Assembly (NCBI RefSeq): GCF_014384895.1
Contig: NZ_JACRSQ010000001.1
Span: 62,001 to 126,000, forward strand
DNA: 64,000 nt
Direction: 5' to 3'
Origin: Bianquea renquensis
GTDB taxonomy: Bacteria > Bacillota > Clostridia > Lachnospirales > Bianqueaceae
The notes below the pieces were generated by a model. It was not told the DNA's origin. It saw only the letters and a list, made by a program, of their open reading frames with translations, and made no database searches. Shown here one piece after another: positions 34,137 through 42,306 of this stretch (position 1 is its first letter; every line of letters begins with the position of its first letter). The translations under genes and the position numbers were made by a program.

Positions 34137-35621
34137 ATGACACAGGGATTTGACCACGATTTGTACATGAAGATGCAGACAGAGCAGATTGTAAAGCGAA
34201 TTGAAAAATTTGACAACAAGCTGTATCTGGAGTTTGGCGGCAAGCTATTTGACGACTATCACGCCGCCAGGGTTCTGCCAGGCTTCGAGATGAACGCCAA
34301 AATTCGAATTTTGCAGGAGCTTAAAGAGAAGACAGAGATCATCTTCTGTATTGGAGCCGGTGATATTGAGAAAAACAAGGTTCGGGCTGATATCGGGATA
34401 ACCTACGATATGGATGTGCTGCGGTTGATCGACAGTATCCGAAGGCTGGGTCTGACTGTCAGCAGTGTGGTGATCACCCGGTATACAGACCAGCCGGCGG
34501 CAGATACCTTTCGCAAGAAATTAGAGATGTTGGGATTGACTACGTATATTCATAGGCCGATCAAGGGGTATCCCACAAATGTGGACTTGATTGTCAGCCA
34601 GGATGGATATGGTTCGAATCCGTATATCGAGACGACAAAACCTCTGGTGGTGGTCACCGGGCCGGGGGCGGGGAGCGGAAAGCTGGCCACATGTCTGTCC
34701 CAGGTGTACTATGAACATACGAAGGGAATCCATGCGGGATACGCAAAATTTGAGACATTCCCCATATGGAATTTGCCGCTGAAGCATCCGGTCAATCTGG
34801 CGTATGAAGCGGCGACGGCAGACTTGAACGATGTGAATATGATCGATCCGTTCCACCTGGAAGCCTACGGCACGACCACGGTGAACTACAACCGGGATAT
34901 CGAAGCCTTTCCGGTTGTGAAGACCATCCTGTCCAAGGTGACGGGCGATAAGGATGGCTACCAATCTCCAACGGATATGGGCGTCAACATGGCGGGATTT
35001 TGCATTGTGGATGATGAATGTGTGCGGGAAGCATCGAAACAGGAAGTTTTGCGGCGGTATTATAAGATACGATGCGACCATAAGATGGGGCGAGTGGACA
35101 TTGATGCGGTGGAGAAAGTGGAGCTGATCATGAAGGCGCTGGATCTGGAGCCTACGGATCGGACGGTGGTGGAGCCTGCGCTGGAGAAAGCAGAGCAGAC
35201 AGGAGCGCCGGCGGTGGCGGCTCAATTGCCGGACGGATCGATTCTGACCGGAAAGACATCGGATTTGATGACGGCGCCGGCGGCTATGACGTTGAACTCG
35301 CTGAAGTATCTGGCCGGCATTGCAGATGAGATTCTGCTGCTGTCCCCCGTGGTGTTGAAGCCGATCCTGCGCCTCAAGAAGCTGATGCAGCCGGGGCGAG
35401 AGCCGGTCCTCAATCTAAAAGAGGTTTTGACGGCGCTCAGCATCTGCGAGGCGACGAACCCCTTGGCCTCGCTGGTTTTGGCAAAGCTTCCCGCTATGAA
35501 GGGGTGTGAGGTGCACTGTTCCAACATTCTGTCAGTCAATGATGAGCAGAGCCTGCGAGAGCTGGGGCTGAACGTCACCTGTGAGCCGGAATTTCCCACC
35601 AAAAATCTTTATAATCTATAA
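34137..35621 (+). CDS. DUF1846 (UPF0371) family protein
   Basis: 494-residue protein of the DUF1846 family, common in Firmicutes and lactobacilli. The family start (GFDHDLYMKMQTEQI... LYLEFGGKL) is intact, followed by FCIGAGDIEKNKVR, a VVTGPGAGSGKLATCLSQVY P-loop-like segment, and KMGRVDIDAVEKVELI. Function is not established in my knowledge; the nucleotide-binding-like loop suggests a phosphate- or nucleotide-linked enzyme. The ATG at 34137 has GGAGG 7 nt upstream and matches the family N terminus; the in-frame extension from 34032 does not. Ends at a strong terminator. Confidence 0.85.
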   Translation: MTQGFDHDLYMKMQTEQIVKRIEKFDNKLYLEFGGKLFDDYHAARVLPGFEMNAKIRILQELKEKTEIIFCIGAGDIEKNKVRADIGITYDMDVLRLIDSIRRLGLTVSSVVITRYTDQPAADTFRKKLEMLGLTTYIHRPIKGYPTNVDLIVSQDGYGSNPYIETTKPLVVVTGPGAGSGKLATCLSQVYYEHTKGIHAGYAKFETFPIWNLPLKHPVNLAYEAATADLNDVNMIDPFHLEAYGTTTVNYNRDIEAFPVVKTILSKVTGDKDGYQSPTDMGVNMAGFCIVDDECVREASKQEVLRRYYKIRCDHKMGRVDIDAVEKVELIMKALDLEPTDRTVVEPALEKAEQTGAPAVAAQLPDGSILTGKTSDLMTAPAAMTLNSLKYLAGIADEILLLSPVVLKPILRLKKLMQPGREPVLNLKEVLTALSICEATNPLASLVLAKLPAMKGCEVHCSNILSVNDEQSLRELGLNVTCEPEFPTKNLYNL

Positions 35622-35703
35622 TTTACAATTTGTTCAAAGATAATCCGAATCATTTTCATATTTGTTTCGTATTCTATATTCATCCCCTTCTTTTTATATT
35701 ACA

Positions 35704-35741
35704 GGACAGGCCGAGAAGACTTTGTACTTTTCGGCCTGTCC
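35704..35741 (+). terminator. Rho-independent terminator downstream of DUF1846
   Basis: An 11-bp perfect stem (35704-35714 with 35731-35741) followed by a short T run, 83 nt after the stop. Confidence 0.75.
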
Positions 35742-35784
35742 CTTTGCGTAGAAATCGAAAGCGTGAGAAAATTTTCAAAAAGAG

Positions 35785-35813
35785 TTGAAAAATCTGATAA
35801 TTACGCTTATAAT
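35785..35813 (+). promoter_or_regulatory. Sigma-A promoter of relA
   Basis: TTGAAA (35785-35790), a 17-nt spacer and TATAAT (35808-35813). Confidence 0.75.
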
Positions 35814-35879
35814 GAAAAATAGACAATTTTTTTCGCTGTTCACGGCGAGTGTCAATTCTATCTGAGGCAGGTGAATACC

Positions 35880-38114
35880 ATGGAAAAGACCTTTGCAATC
35901 CTATTGGACAAAATACGGCTGTATCATCCGGCAAAAGACTTGAGCCGCGTAGAGAAAGCCTACCAGGTGGCGAAGGAAGCCCATGAGGGACAGCTGCGTC
36001 AGTCAGGAGAGCCCTATCTTATTCATCCGTTACAGGTAGCCATAATCCTGGCAGATCTGGAGCTGGACCTGGAGACGATCATTGCAGGGCTACTCCACGA
36101 TGTTGTGGAGGACACGAAGGTTTCCCTGGAGGATATTGCTGAGATGTTCGGAGATGAGGTCGCTGGACTTGTGGACGGCGTGACGAAGCTGAAACAGCTG
36201 ACTTACACCTCCACCGATAAGGTGGAAATTCAGGCCGAGAACTACCGCAAGATGTTTTTAGCTATGGCGAAGGACATCCGGGTTATTTTAATCAAGTTAG
36301 CTGACCGCCTTCACAATATGCGAACGTTAGAGTATAAGAGCAAAGAAAAGCAGATTGAAAAGGCGAGAGAGACGCTGGACATATATGCGCCCATCGCCCA
36401 TCGCCTTGGTATTTCTAAGATCAAGGTGGATTTGGAAGATCTATCTCTGAAATATTTGGAACCGGAAATTTACTACGATTTGGTCACGAAGATCGACCGA
36501 AAACGCTCCGATCGAGAGCATTTTATTGAGGAGATCGTCCGGGATCTGCAGGACAATCTGGACGACGCGGGAATCCACGCAAGGGTTGAGGGTCGGCCGA
36601 AACATTTCTACAGTATTTATAAAAAGATGCAGAATAAGCATAAGTCTTTAGATCAGATTTACGATCTGTTCGCCGTCCGCGCCATTGTAGACTCTGTCAA
36701 AGACTGCTATGGGGCCTTGGGCATCATCCATGAGATGTACACGCCCATGCCAGGGCGGTTTAAAGATTATATTGCCATGCCAAAGCCCAATATGTACCAA
36801 TCCCTTCACACCACGCTTATGGGGCCGGAGGGCGAGCCCTTTGAGGTGCAGATTCGAACGTGGGATATGCACCGCACGGCGGAGTACGGAATCGCCGCCC
36901 ACTGGAAATACAAGGAGGGCGCAGCCGGCGCCACATCGAAGACGGAAGAAGAAAAATTAATTTGGCTGCAAAAGATTTTGGAGTGGCAGCAGGATTTATC
37001 GGACAATAAAGAGTTTATGAGCGCGCTGAAGCTAGGGCTGGATGGATTGAAAGATTCCGTGTACGCTTTTACCCCCAAAGGGGATGTGGTCGATCTGGCC
37101 GCGGGCTCAACGCCAATTGATTTCGCCTATCAGATCCACAGCGCCGTGGGAAATAAGATGGTTGGCGCTAGAGTGAACGGCAGGATCGTGACACTGGATT
37201 ATGAGATTAAAAATGGGGACCGTGTGGAGATCATCACAAGCCAAAATTCCAAGGGACCTAGCCGGGATTGGCTCAACATCGTCCGCACAACCCAGGCTAA
37301 AAATAAAATCAGTCAGTGGTTTAAGCGGGAGTTCAAGCAGGAGAACATCGTCAAGGGCAAGGAGATGGTGGAAAAATATGCGAAAAGCAAAAATATCCCC
37401 TTGCACGAGGTGCTTCAGCCAGAGTGGATGAGCATTGTCCAGAGAAAGTACGGGTTTAAGGACTGGGAGTCTGTCCTGGCGGCCATCGGCCACGGCGGGT
37501 TGAAGGAAGGGCAGGTGGTCAACCGCCTGTACGAGGAGTACCGGAAGGAACACTTGCTGGATCTGAGCGACGATGATTTCGTCCAGCATTTGCAGGAGAA
37601 AATCGAGAAGCGCCCGGAACAGGCACAGGAATCCGGCCGGAAAAAGGGAAGCGCCATCACAGTCCGAGGAATCCACGATGTGGCGGTTCGATTCTCCAAG
37701 TGCTGCAATCCGGTGCCAGGCGATGAGATCATCGGCTATATCACCAGAGGTCGCGGCGTGTCCATCCACCGCACCGACTGCATCAACATTATTCAGCTGG
37801 AGGACGAGGAACGGCAGCGGCTCATCGATGCAGAGTGGGAGGTGGCGCCTGGCGAAACGACGGGAATGAAGTTCGAATCCAGCATTCAGGTGCTGACAGA
37901 GGAGCGCAAGGGCATTCTGGCCGATATTTCCAGCATCATCAACAATGAGAATATTACCATTGTAGCCCTCAATGTCCGCCTTACAAAGGATAAACGGGAG
38001 GATGTTTTCAATATAACGGTGGAGATCTCCTCTAAGGAGCAGCTGGAACAGCTGAGCAAAAAGATTTCTCAGATTCCCGGCGTCCATGAGATCGTCCGGA
38101 CGTCCAACGGGTAA
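35880..38114 (+). CDS. relA: Bifunctional (p)ppGpp synthetase/hydrolase (RelA/SpoT, Rel)
   Basis: 744-residue long RSH protein with the full domain set. The HD hydrolase domain carries YLIHPLQVA, GLLHDVVEDT and IKLADRLHNMRTL. The synthetase domain has RPKHFYSIYKKM, YDLFAVRAIV and GRFKDYIAMPKPNMYQSLHT. The TGS domain is near VYAFTPKGDVVDL, and the C terminus has the CCNP/GYITRGRGVSIHRTDC region and an ACT domain. It makes and degrades the alarmone (p)ppGpp in response to amino-acid starvation on the ribosome. The ATG at 35880 follows AGGTG; a GTG at 35871 overlaps that site. It ends in a strong terminator; dtd follows with its own promoter. Confidence 0.95.
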   Translation: MEKTFAILLDKIRLYHPAKDLSRVEKAYQVAKEAHEGQLRQSGEPYLIHPLQVAIILADLELDLETIIAGLLHDVVEDTKVSLEDIAEMFGDEVAGLVDGVTKLKQLTYTSTDKVEIQAENYRKMFLAMAKDIRVILIKLADRLHNMRTLEYKSKEKQIEKARETLDIYAPIAHRLGISKIKVDLEDLSLKYLEPEIYYDLVTKIDRKRSDREHFIEEIVRDLQDNLDDAGIHARVEGRPKHFYSIYKKMQNKHKSLDQIYDLFAVRAIVDSVKDCYGALGIIHEMYTPMPGRFKDYIAMPKPNMYQSLHTTLMGPEGEPFEVQIRTWDMHRTAEYGIAAHWKYKEGAAGATSKTEEEKLIWLQKILEWQQDLSDNKEFMSALKLGLDGLKDSVYAFTPKGDVVDLAAGSTPIDFAYQIHSAVGNKMVGARVNGRIVTLDYEIKNGDRVEIITSQNSKGPSRDWLNIVRTTQAKNKISQWFKREFKQENIVKGKEMVEKYAKSKNIPLHEVLQPEWMSIVQRKYGFKDWESVLAAIGHGGLKEGQVVNRLYEEYRKEHLLDLSDDDFVQHLQEKIEKRPEQAQESGRKKGSAITVRGIHDVAVRFSKCCNPVPGDEIIGYITRGRGVSIHRTDCINIIQLEDEERQRLIDAEWEVAPGETTGMKFESSIQVLTEERKGILADISSIINNENITIVALNVRLTKDKREDVFNITVEISSKEQLEQLSKKISQIPGVHEIVRTSNG

Positions 38115-38122
38115 AAAAAGCG

Positions 38123-38159
38123 ATACCTTTCTGTGGAAATACCATAGAAAGGTATTTTT
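38123..38159 (+). terminator. Rho-independent terminator of relA
   Basis: A 14-bp stem (38123-38136 with 38142-38155, one G-T pair), 5-nt loop, then TTTT. Confidence 0.88.
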
Positions 38160-38169
38160 ATATAAAAAA

Positions 38170-38187
38170 GTCCGCCGCCAGGCGGGT
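38170..38187. repeat. Small GC hairpin repeat, copy 1
   Basis: A 7-bp stem with a GCCA loop (GTCCGCC/GGCGGGT) just after the relA terminator. A close relative in the opposite orientation occurs at 50431-50448 after the ysxC terminator. Confidence 0.45.
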
Positions 38188-38238
38188 GAGCAGAGAAAGA
38201 GGTGCTGGAGCGCCAATGGATAAGCGCGCAATTTCCAC

Positions 38239-38266
38239 TTGCATTTATAAAGAAGTATGGTATGAT
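38239..38266 (+). promoter_or_regulatory. Promoter of the dtd-MBL-hemZ operon
   Basis: TTGCAT (38239-38244), a 16-nt spacer and TATGAT (38261-38266), 35 nt before dtd. Confidence 0.55.
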
Positions 38267-38301
38267 AGAATAGAAGATTAATAGAATAGGAGATTGTACC
38301 A

Positions 38302-38757
38302 ATGAAGGCTGTAGTACAGAGAGTGGCGGCAGCGTCCGTTGCGGTGGAGGATGAGGTCATTGGAAGCATTGGGCAGGGGCTGGCCATTTTGCTGGGGGTT
38401 GTTGAAGGCGACACGGAGCGGGAAGCGGATTTTTTGGCAAATAAGATAACACAGCTGCGAATCTTCACGGACAGTCAAGATAAGATGAACCTTTCCGTGG
38501 AGGATATGGGCGGCGAGATGCTGGTGGTATCCCAGTTTACCTTAGCTGCGGACTGCTCCCACGGGCGGCGGCCATCCTTCACCCGGGCGGCGAAACCTCA
38601 GGAGGCCAACGGCCTGTATGAATATTTTATTGCAAAGATCGACGGGTTACTGGGAAAGAAGACACAGACAGGGCAGTTTGGGGCGGACATGAAGGTCACC
38701 CTTGTCAACGACGGCCCGGTCACCATCCTATTGGATACAGATGAAATAATGCGTTGA
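38302..38757 (+). CDS. dtd: D-aminoacyl-tRNA deacylase
   Basis: 151-residue DTD of standard length. It hydrolyses D-aminoacyl-tRNA (and Gly-tRNA-Ala) to recycle mischarged tRNA. The two family motifs are intact: SQFTLAAD (SQFTL) and NDGPVTILLDT (GP dipeptide forming the cross-subunit proofreading site). AGGAG lies upstream of the ATG. First gene of an operon with the MBL hydrolase and hemZ; the dtd gene often follows relA in Firmicutes, as here. Confidence 0.95.
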   Translation: MKAVVQRVAAASVAVEDEVIGSIGQGLAILLGVVEGDTEREADFLANKITQLRIFTDSQDKMNLSVEDMGGEMLVVSQFTLAADCSHGRRPSFTRAAKPQEANGLYEYFIAKIDGLLGKKTQTGQFGADMKVTLVNDGPVTILLDTDEIMR

Positions 38758-38774
38758 TAGACGAGGTGTTGACT

Positions 38775-39440
38775 ATGATGTTGGAAACGATTGTTGTCGG
38801 TGCGCTGGAAACCAATTGCTATATCATTGCCGACGAAGTGACAAAGGACGCGGCGATCATCGATCCCGGCGCGGAAGGAAGGCGGATCGCAAAGCGGGTT
38901 GAGGCCATGGGCCTCACGGTGCGGTACATTTTGGTCACCCACGGCCATATGGACCATATGAAGGATGCGCCTCTTCTGTCGGAGATATACGGATGTCCCA
39001 TCGTGGTGCACCGGGAGGAGATGGAGTACATCCACTCGCCGGAGGTGAAGGCTTCCCCGTATAGCGCACAGGTATTCCAGACATTTGAGACCGCAGTCCA
39101 CGACAATGGAATGCTGGTGGAGGATGAACAGCATCTGCCTCTTGGAGCCCTTGACTTGCGCGTCATGAAAGTTCCAGGGCACAGCCAGGCCAGTGTCTGT
39201 TACTTTCTTGAGCGGGAGGGGACCGTCTTTGACGGGGATACTCTGTTTTGGCGGAGTATTGGCCGGACCGATTTCTACCACGGCAGTCCAGCGGATTTAG
39301 TCACCTCCATTCGGCAGAAGCTCCTGGAATTGCCAGATGAGGTGCGAGTATTTCCCGGTCACGGTCCTGCGACGACCATCGGTGAGGAGCGGGGCCAAAA
39401 TCCGTTTCTCAATCTCTCAGCGGGAATGTGGGACTTTTAG
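38775..39440 (+). CDS. MBL-fold hydrolase, glyoxalase II-like
   Basis: 221-residue metallo-beta-lactamase-fold hydrolase. The metal motif THGHMDH gives H56, H58, D60 and H61; further ligands are in VPGHSQASV, FDGDTLFW and FPGHGPAT. It resembles the YqgX/GloB-like group, which hydrolyses S-lactoylglutathione-type or other thioesters; the natural substrate in organisms without glutathione is unsettled. GAGGTG precedes tandem ATG codons at 38775 and 38778. It abuts hemZ with no gap. Confidence 0.85.
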   Translation: MMLETIVVGALETNCYIIADEVTKDAAIIDPGAEGRRIAKRVEAMGLTVRYILVTHGHMDHMKDAPLLSEIYGCPIVVHREEMEYIHSPEVKASPYSAQVFQTFETAVHDNGMLVEDEQHLPLGALDLRVMKVPGHSQASVCYFLEREGTVFDGDTLFWRSIGRTDFYHGSPADLVTSIRQKLLELPDEVRVFPGHGPATTIGEERGQNPFLNLSAGMWDF

Positions 39441-40880
39441 ATGAAGCGTGCGACAATTGACATCCGCATGGACTGCGAGCTCCAGAGATTTCAGTATGAG
39501 GTTGAAATGCTGATCCGGCAGTTTTTGCCATTTTCGGCGGTGGGGTTTGGGGGGACGCCTGGAGCTATGCGCCTAGAACTTTCGGCTCACCCTCTGGCTG
39601 GACGCTTATATGATGAGCAAGGCCGTCTGATAGGGCAGGAGCAGTGGCCGGATCAGGGCGGTAAAAATCAGGCAAAGGCGATGGTGTACCGGCTTTTTTC
39701 CGCATACTTGGGGCAAAGGCTGCCGTGGGGAATCCTGACAGGTGTTCGCCCTTCCAAAATTCCCTATGATTTTATGGAGAGCGGTATGACGCAGACGGAA
39801 GCGTCCACCTGTCTGATGAAGGAGTACTTAGTCCAGAGGGAGAAAGCAGAATTAGCAGCGGCCGTGGCCAGCAAGGAGCGCATACTGCTTGCGGACCATG
39901 ATGGCATGGATGTCAGTCTCTATGTGGGAATTCCCTTCTGTCCATCCCGGTGTGCCTACTGTTCCTTTGTCTCCTATGACTTCCACTCCTATGGGACGGT
40001 GCTGCCTGCCTACGTGGAAGCCCTCCTGCAAGAGATGCAGAGGACAGCCGCACTGCTGGAAGGACGGCGGCTACAGAGCTTTTACATGGGAGGCGGAACG
40101 CCTACAGTGTTGGACGCTGGCAGTCTGGACCGGATTCTAGAGCGGGCGGATGCCCTCTACTCCTTCTCAGCTCTGAGGGAAATCACGGTGGAGGCCGGAC
40201 GGCCGGACACGATTACGCGGGAGAAGCTTCGGGTTCTGGCGGATCATGGGGTTGATCGGATCTCCATCAATCCCCAGACCATGAATCAAAAGACGCTGGA
40301 TGCCGTAGGACGGCGCCATTCAGTGGAGCAGGCCGAGGTGGCGCTGGAGACGGCCCGGGAGATAGGCTTTGACAACATCAATATGGATTTAATTCTTGGG
40401 CTGCCGGGGGAAACGCAGGAAGATGTCAGGAGAACTATGGAACGCATTGTTCGGTTGAAGCCGGATAGCCTGACAATTCATACGCTCGCAATCAAACGGG
40501 CATCGAGACTTCATGAGGAAGAGGAGGCCGCGGCAGATCTGCTTGCACAGGCGGACAGAATGGAATCCATGTTGCGAGAGAGCGCCGCGGCGGCCGCCGC
40601 TCTGGGAATGCAACCCTACTATATGTACCGCCAAAAAAACATGGCTGGCAATTTTGAAAACGTAGGCTACTGTCTGCCGGGGAAAGAATGCCTGTACAAT
40701 GTGGAGATTATGGAGGAGCGGCAGACGATTTTCGCGCTGGGGGCCGGAGCCGTGACGAAGGTTTACTATCCGGAGCAGAACCGGCTGGAGCGGGTCCCCA
40801 ATGTAAAGAATGTCGAACACTATATCAGCCGTATTCAGGAAATGATCGATAGGAAATGGAAGGGAGTGCCAAAACTGTGA
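39441..40880 (+). CDS. hemZ: HemZ-like radical SAM oxidoreductase
   Basis: 479-residue radical SAM protein of the HemZ (oxygen-independent coproporphyrinogen oxidase-like) group. The 4Fe-4S motif is C167-x3-C171-x2-C174 in PFCPSRCAYC; GGGTPTVLD, DRISINPQTMN and LILGLPGE are typical of HemN-like enzymes. The first 150 residues are the extra N-terminal domain characteristic of HemZ. The family is annotated in haem synthesis, but in many anaerobes without a full haem pathway the real substrate is uncertain. Translation starts directly after the MBL stop, and the last base of its own stop is shared with the next gene. Confidence 0.9.
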   Translation: MKRATIDIRMDCELQRFQYEVEMLIRQFLPFSAVGFGGTPGAMRLELSAHPLAGRLYDEQGRLIGQEQWPDQGGKNQAKAMVYRLFSAYLGQRLPWGILTGVRPSKIPYDFMESGMTQTEASTCLMKEYLVQREKAELAAAVASKERILLADHDGMDVSLYVGIPFCPSRCAYCSFVSYDFHSYGTVLPAYVEALLQEMQRTAALLEGRRLQSFYMGGGTPTVLDAGSLDRILERADALYSFSALREITVEAGRPDTITREKLRVLADHGVDRISINPQTMNQKTLDAVGRRHSVEQAEVALETAREIGFDNINMDLILGLPGETQEDVRRTMERIVRLKPDSLTIHTLAIKRASRLHEEEEAAADLLAQADRMESMLRESAAAAAALGMQPYYMYRQKNMAGNFENVGYCLPGKECLYNVEIMEERQTIFALGAGAVTKVYYPEQNRLERVPNVKNVEHYISRIQEMIDRKWKGVPKL

Positions 40881-41722
40881 TGACAAGACAAGACATATCG
40901 AGGGAGATCACCCGATCAGAACTGCCCATTTCCAAAATAATACAAGGGGCGTGGAGGCTATTTTCCGAGCGATGGATCTGGTATTTGCTGCTGACAGTGC
41001 TTGTGTTTTTTCCATCAACGCTGGTGGTACAATATGCAGCGGGCCTTATCAATCCTGAGACTGCGGAGATTCAAGATTTAATTAAGGTTTACATGGCGGT
41101 GATCCTCATGTCCTTTGTCTGGATCATTGGGACATTGGTGTCAGCGGTCATGGTCAACGCACAGCTGCGGGACGAACCGTTCTCTTTTGGTACGGCTTTT
41201 TATAAGGGAATCTGCGCGTGGCCCAAAGCTATCGCCACAGTGTTGTTGCTCATGGCCATACTCATTGGGATCGCTATGGCGGGGATGTTGGCGGTTACGA
41301 TCCTACCTCTTCTCGCCGTCCCTTTTATCACGGCTTTGCTCATCGGCTCCGTTGTATTTAGCGCCGCCTTGTACTTTGCCGCCATTACGGCGGCGCTGAG
41401 AAAAAAGATGTTTATGGACAATTTGAAATATGTCGTCTATATTCTGCGCGGGCACTTTGGCAAAAGCATCGGACTATTTATGCTGTTATTTCTGGGAAGC
41501 CTGTTTGTATCCTACGGTGTCGGCGTGTTGGAGGAGCCGCTGTTAGCTCTAATCGCCAATAGCAGTGTGCGGTGGATTGTACAGTCGTTTCTTGATTCCC
41601 TCCTGAGCATCACCAATATTTTCATGTTCATTGGTCTGACCATTTATTTTCTCAATCTGGAATCCATCCGGCTGGAGGAGGAAGCCGCTAGGGCGGAGGC
41701 TGACAGGTTGCCGCTGCCATAA
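40880..41722 (+). CDS. Polytopic membrane protein of unknown function
   Basis: 280-residue membrane protein with about six hydrophobic segments (near 38-58, 75-100, 125-150, 155-180, 200-220 and 238-262 of the protein). A long cytoplasmic-looking N terminus precedes the first, and an Arg/Glu-rich tail ends it. It resembles the loose group of 'glycerophosphoryl diester phosphodiesterase membrane-domain' or DUF975-like proteins in layout only; no signature is convincing. The start overlaps the hemZ stop (TGATG); a GTG one codon upstream (40877) is also possible because the GGGAG site is 13 nt from the ATG. Probably cotranscribed with hemZ. Confidence 0.6.
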   Translation: MTRQDISREITRSELPISKIIQGAWRLFSERWIWYLLLTVLVFFPSTLVVQYAAGLINPETAEIQDLIKVYMAVILMSFVWIIGTLVSAVMVNAQLRDEPFSFGTAFYKGICAWPKAIATVLLLMAILIGIAMAGMLAVTILPLLAVPFITALLIGSVVFSAALYFAAITAALRKKMFMDNLKYVVYILRGHFGKSIGLFMLLFLGSLFVSYGVGVLEEPLLALIANSSVRWIVQSFLDSLLSITNIFMFIGLTIYFLNLESIRLEEEAARAEADRLPLP

Positions 41723-41803
41723 AGAAATAGGCGTAGGCCTGTATAAAAGTTCATGAACACGGCGACACTTTTACTAAATTTCTATTTAGAAAGGGTGGAG
41801 CAG

Positions 41804-42028
41804 ATGTCTAGTAAAAAACGGAAGATCGACTTATCGCAGGTGGATCTTAAGGAATTGCTTCCAGACCAACAATTGAAATATGAGATTGCGGAAGAGCTTG
41901 GCCTGCTGGATAAAGTCAAAGAGTTCGGTTGGAAATCGCTGACTGCTCAAGAAACAGGGCGAATCGGCGGACTGATGACGAAGAAGAAGAGACAGGATGT
42001 GCAAAAGGAAAAGGCGAAGGAACCATAA
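41804..42028 (+). CDS. Alpha/beta-type small acid-soluble spore protein
   Basis: 74-residue SASP. KYEIAEELG (25-33) is the first conserved SASP block, including the Glu-Ile bond cut by the germination protease GPR. SLTAQETGRIGGLMTK (45-60) is the second block, with the helix-capping and DNA-backbone contacts. The arrangement GLLDKVKEFGW between the blocks is closest to SspF-like members. SASPs coat spore DNA in an A-like form and protect it from UV and heat. A C-terminal Lys-rich tail is unusual. The ATG at 41804 follows a GGGTGGAG site; the upstream in-frame extension does not look like SASP. A clear sigma-G promoter was not found, only a weak TGTATA at 41740. Confidence 0.8.
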   Translation: MSSKKRKIDLSQVDLKELLPDQQLKYEIAEELGLLDKVKEFGWKSLTAQETGRIGGLMTKKKRQDVQKEKAKEP

Positions 42029-42055
42029 TTTTTTTTACGAAATGTAAGATACTCC

Positions 42056-42085
42056 TTGACGATTGGCCTGTTCGTAATATATAAT
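42056..42085 (+). promoter_or_regulatory. Sigma-A promoter of the tig leader
   Basis: TTGACG (42056-42061), an 18-nt spacer and TATAAT (42080-42085). Confidence 0.7.
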
Positions 42086-42095
42086 TAGATCTTAA

Positions 42096-42222
42096 GGGTA
42101 CAGGACTCCCTATGCTTTCAGGAGGAAACGTCCCATGCCATTCCTGCGGCACTCCGCATAGCGTACCGGATATGCTAACCGGTATATAGTCGCGCAGCGT
42201 CTTGACAGGGCGCGTTCTTTTT
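42096..42222 (+). ncRNA. Structured leader RNA with terminator upstream of tig
   Basis: A region of about 130 nt between a promoter and trigger factor forms several pairings. GGTAC (42097-42101) pairs with GTACC (42163-42167), and CTATGC (42110-42115) with GCATAG (42156-42161), making one long-range helix. TACCGG (42164-42169) can instead pair with CCGGTA (42179-42184), excluding the first. CGCGC (42191-42195) with GCGCG (42210-42214), followed by TTCTTTTT, is terminator-like. It does not match a riboswitch class I recognise; it may be a cis-attenuator or a free small RNA. Confidence 0.5.
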
Positions 42223-42306
42223 ATGAGGGCTCTATATACAACGAGGATGGGATTGTGGAAAGACATTATGAACCTGTGCGAATACCATTCAAGGAGGAAC
42301 TTATAC

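Noticed and set aside
37107..38468. A 453-codon frame antisense to relA and dtd
   Set aside because: Covers two well-supported genes and their terminator; Leu/His-rich shadow with no motifs.
42202..42238. TTGACA...TATATA as a second tig promoter
   Set aside because: The spacer is 25 nt, too long for sigma-A.
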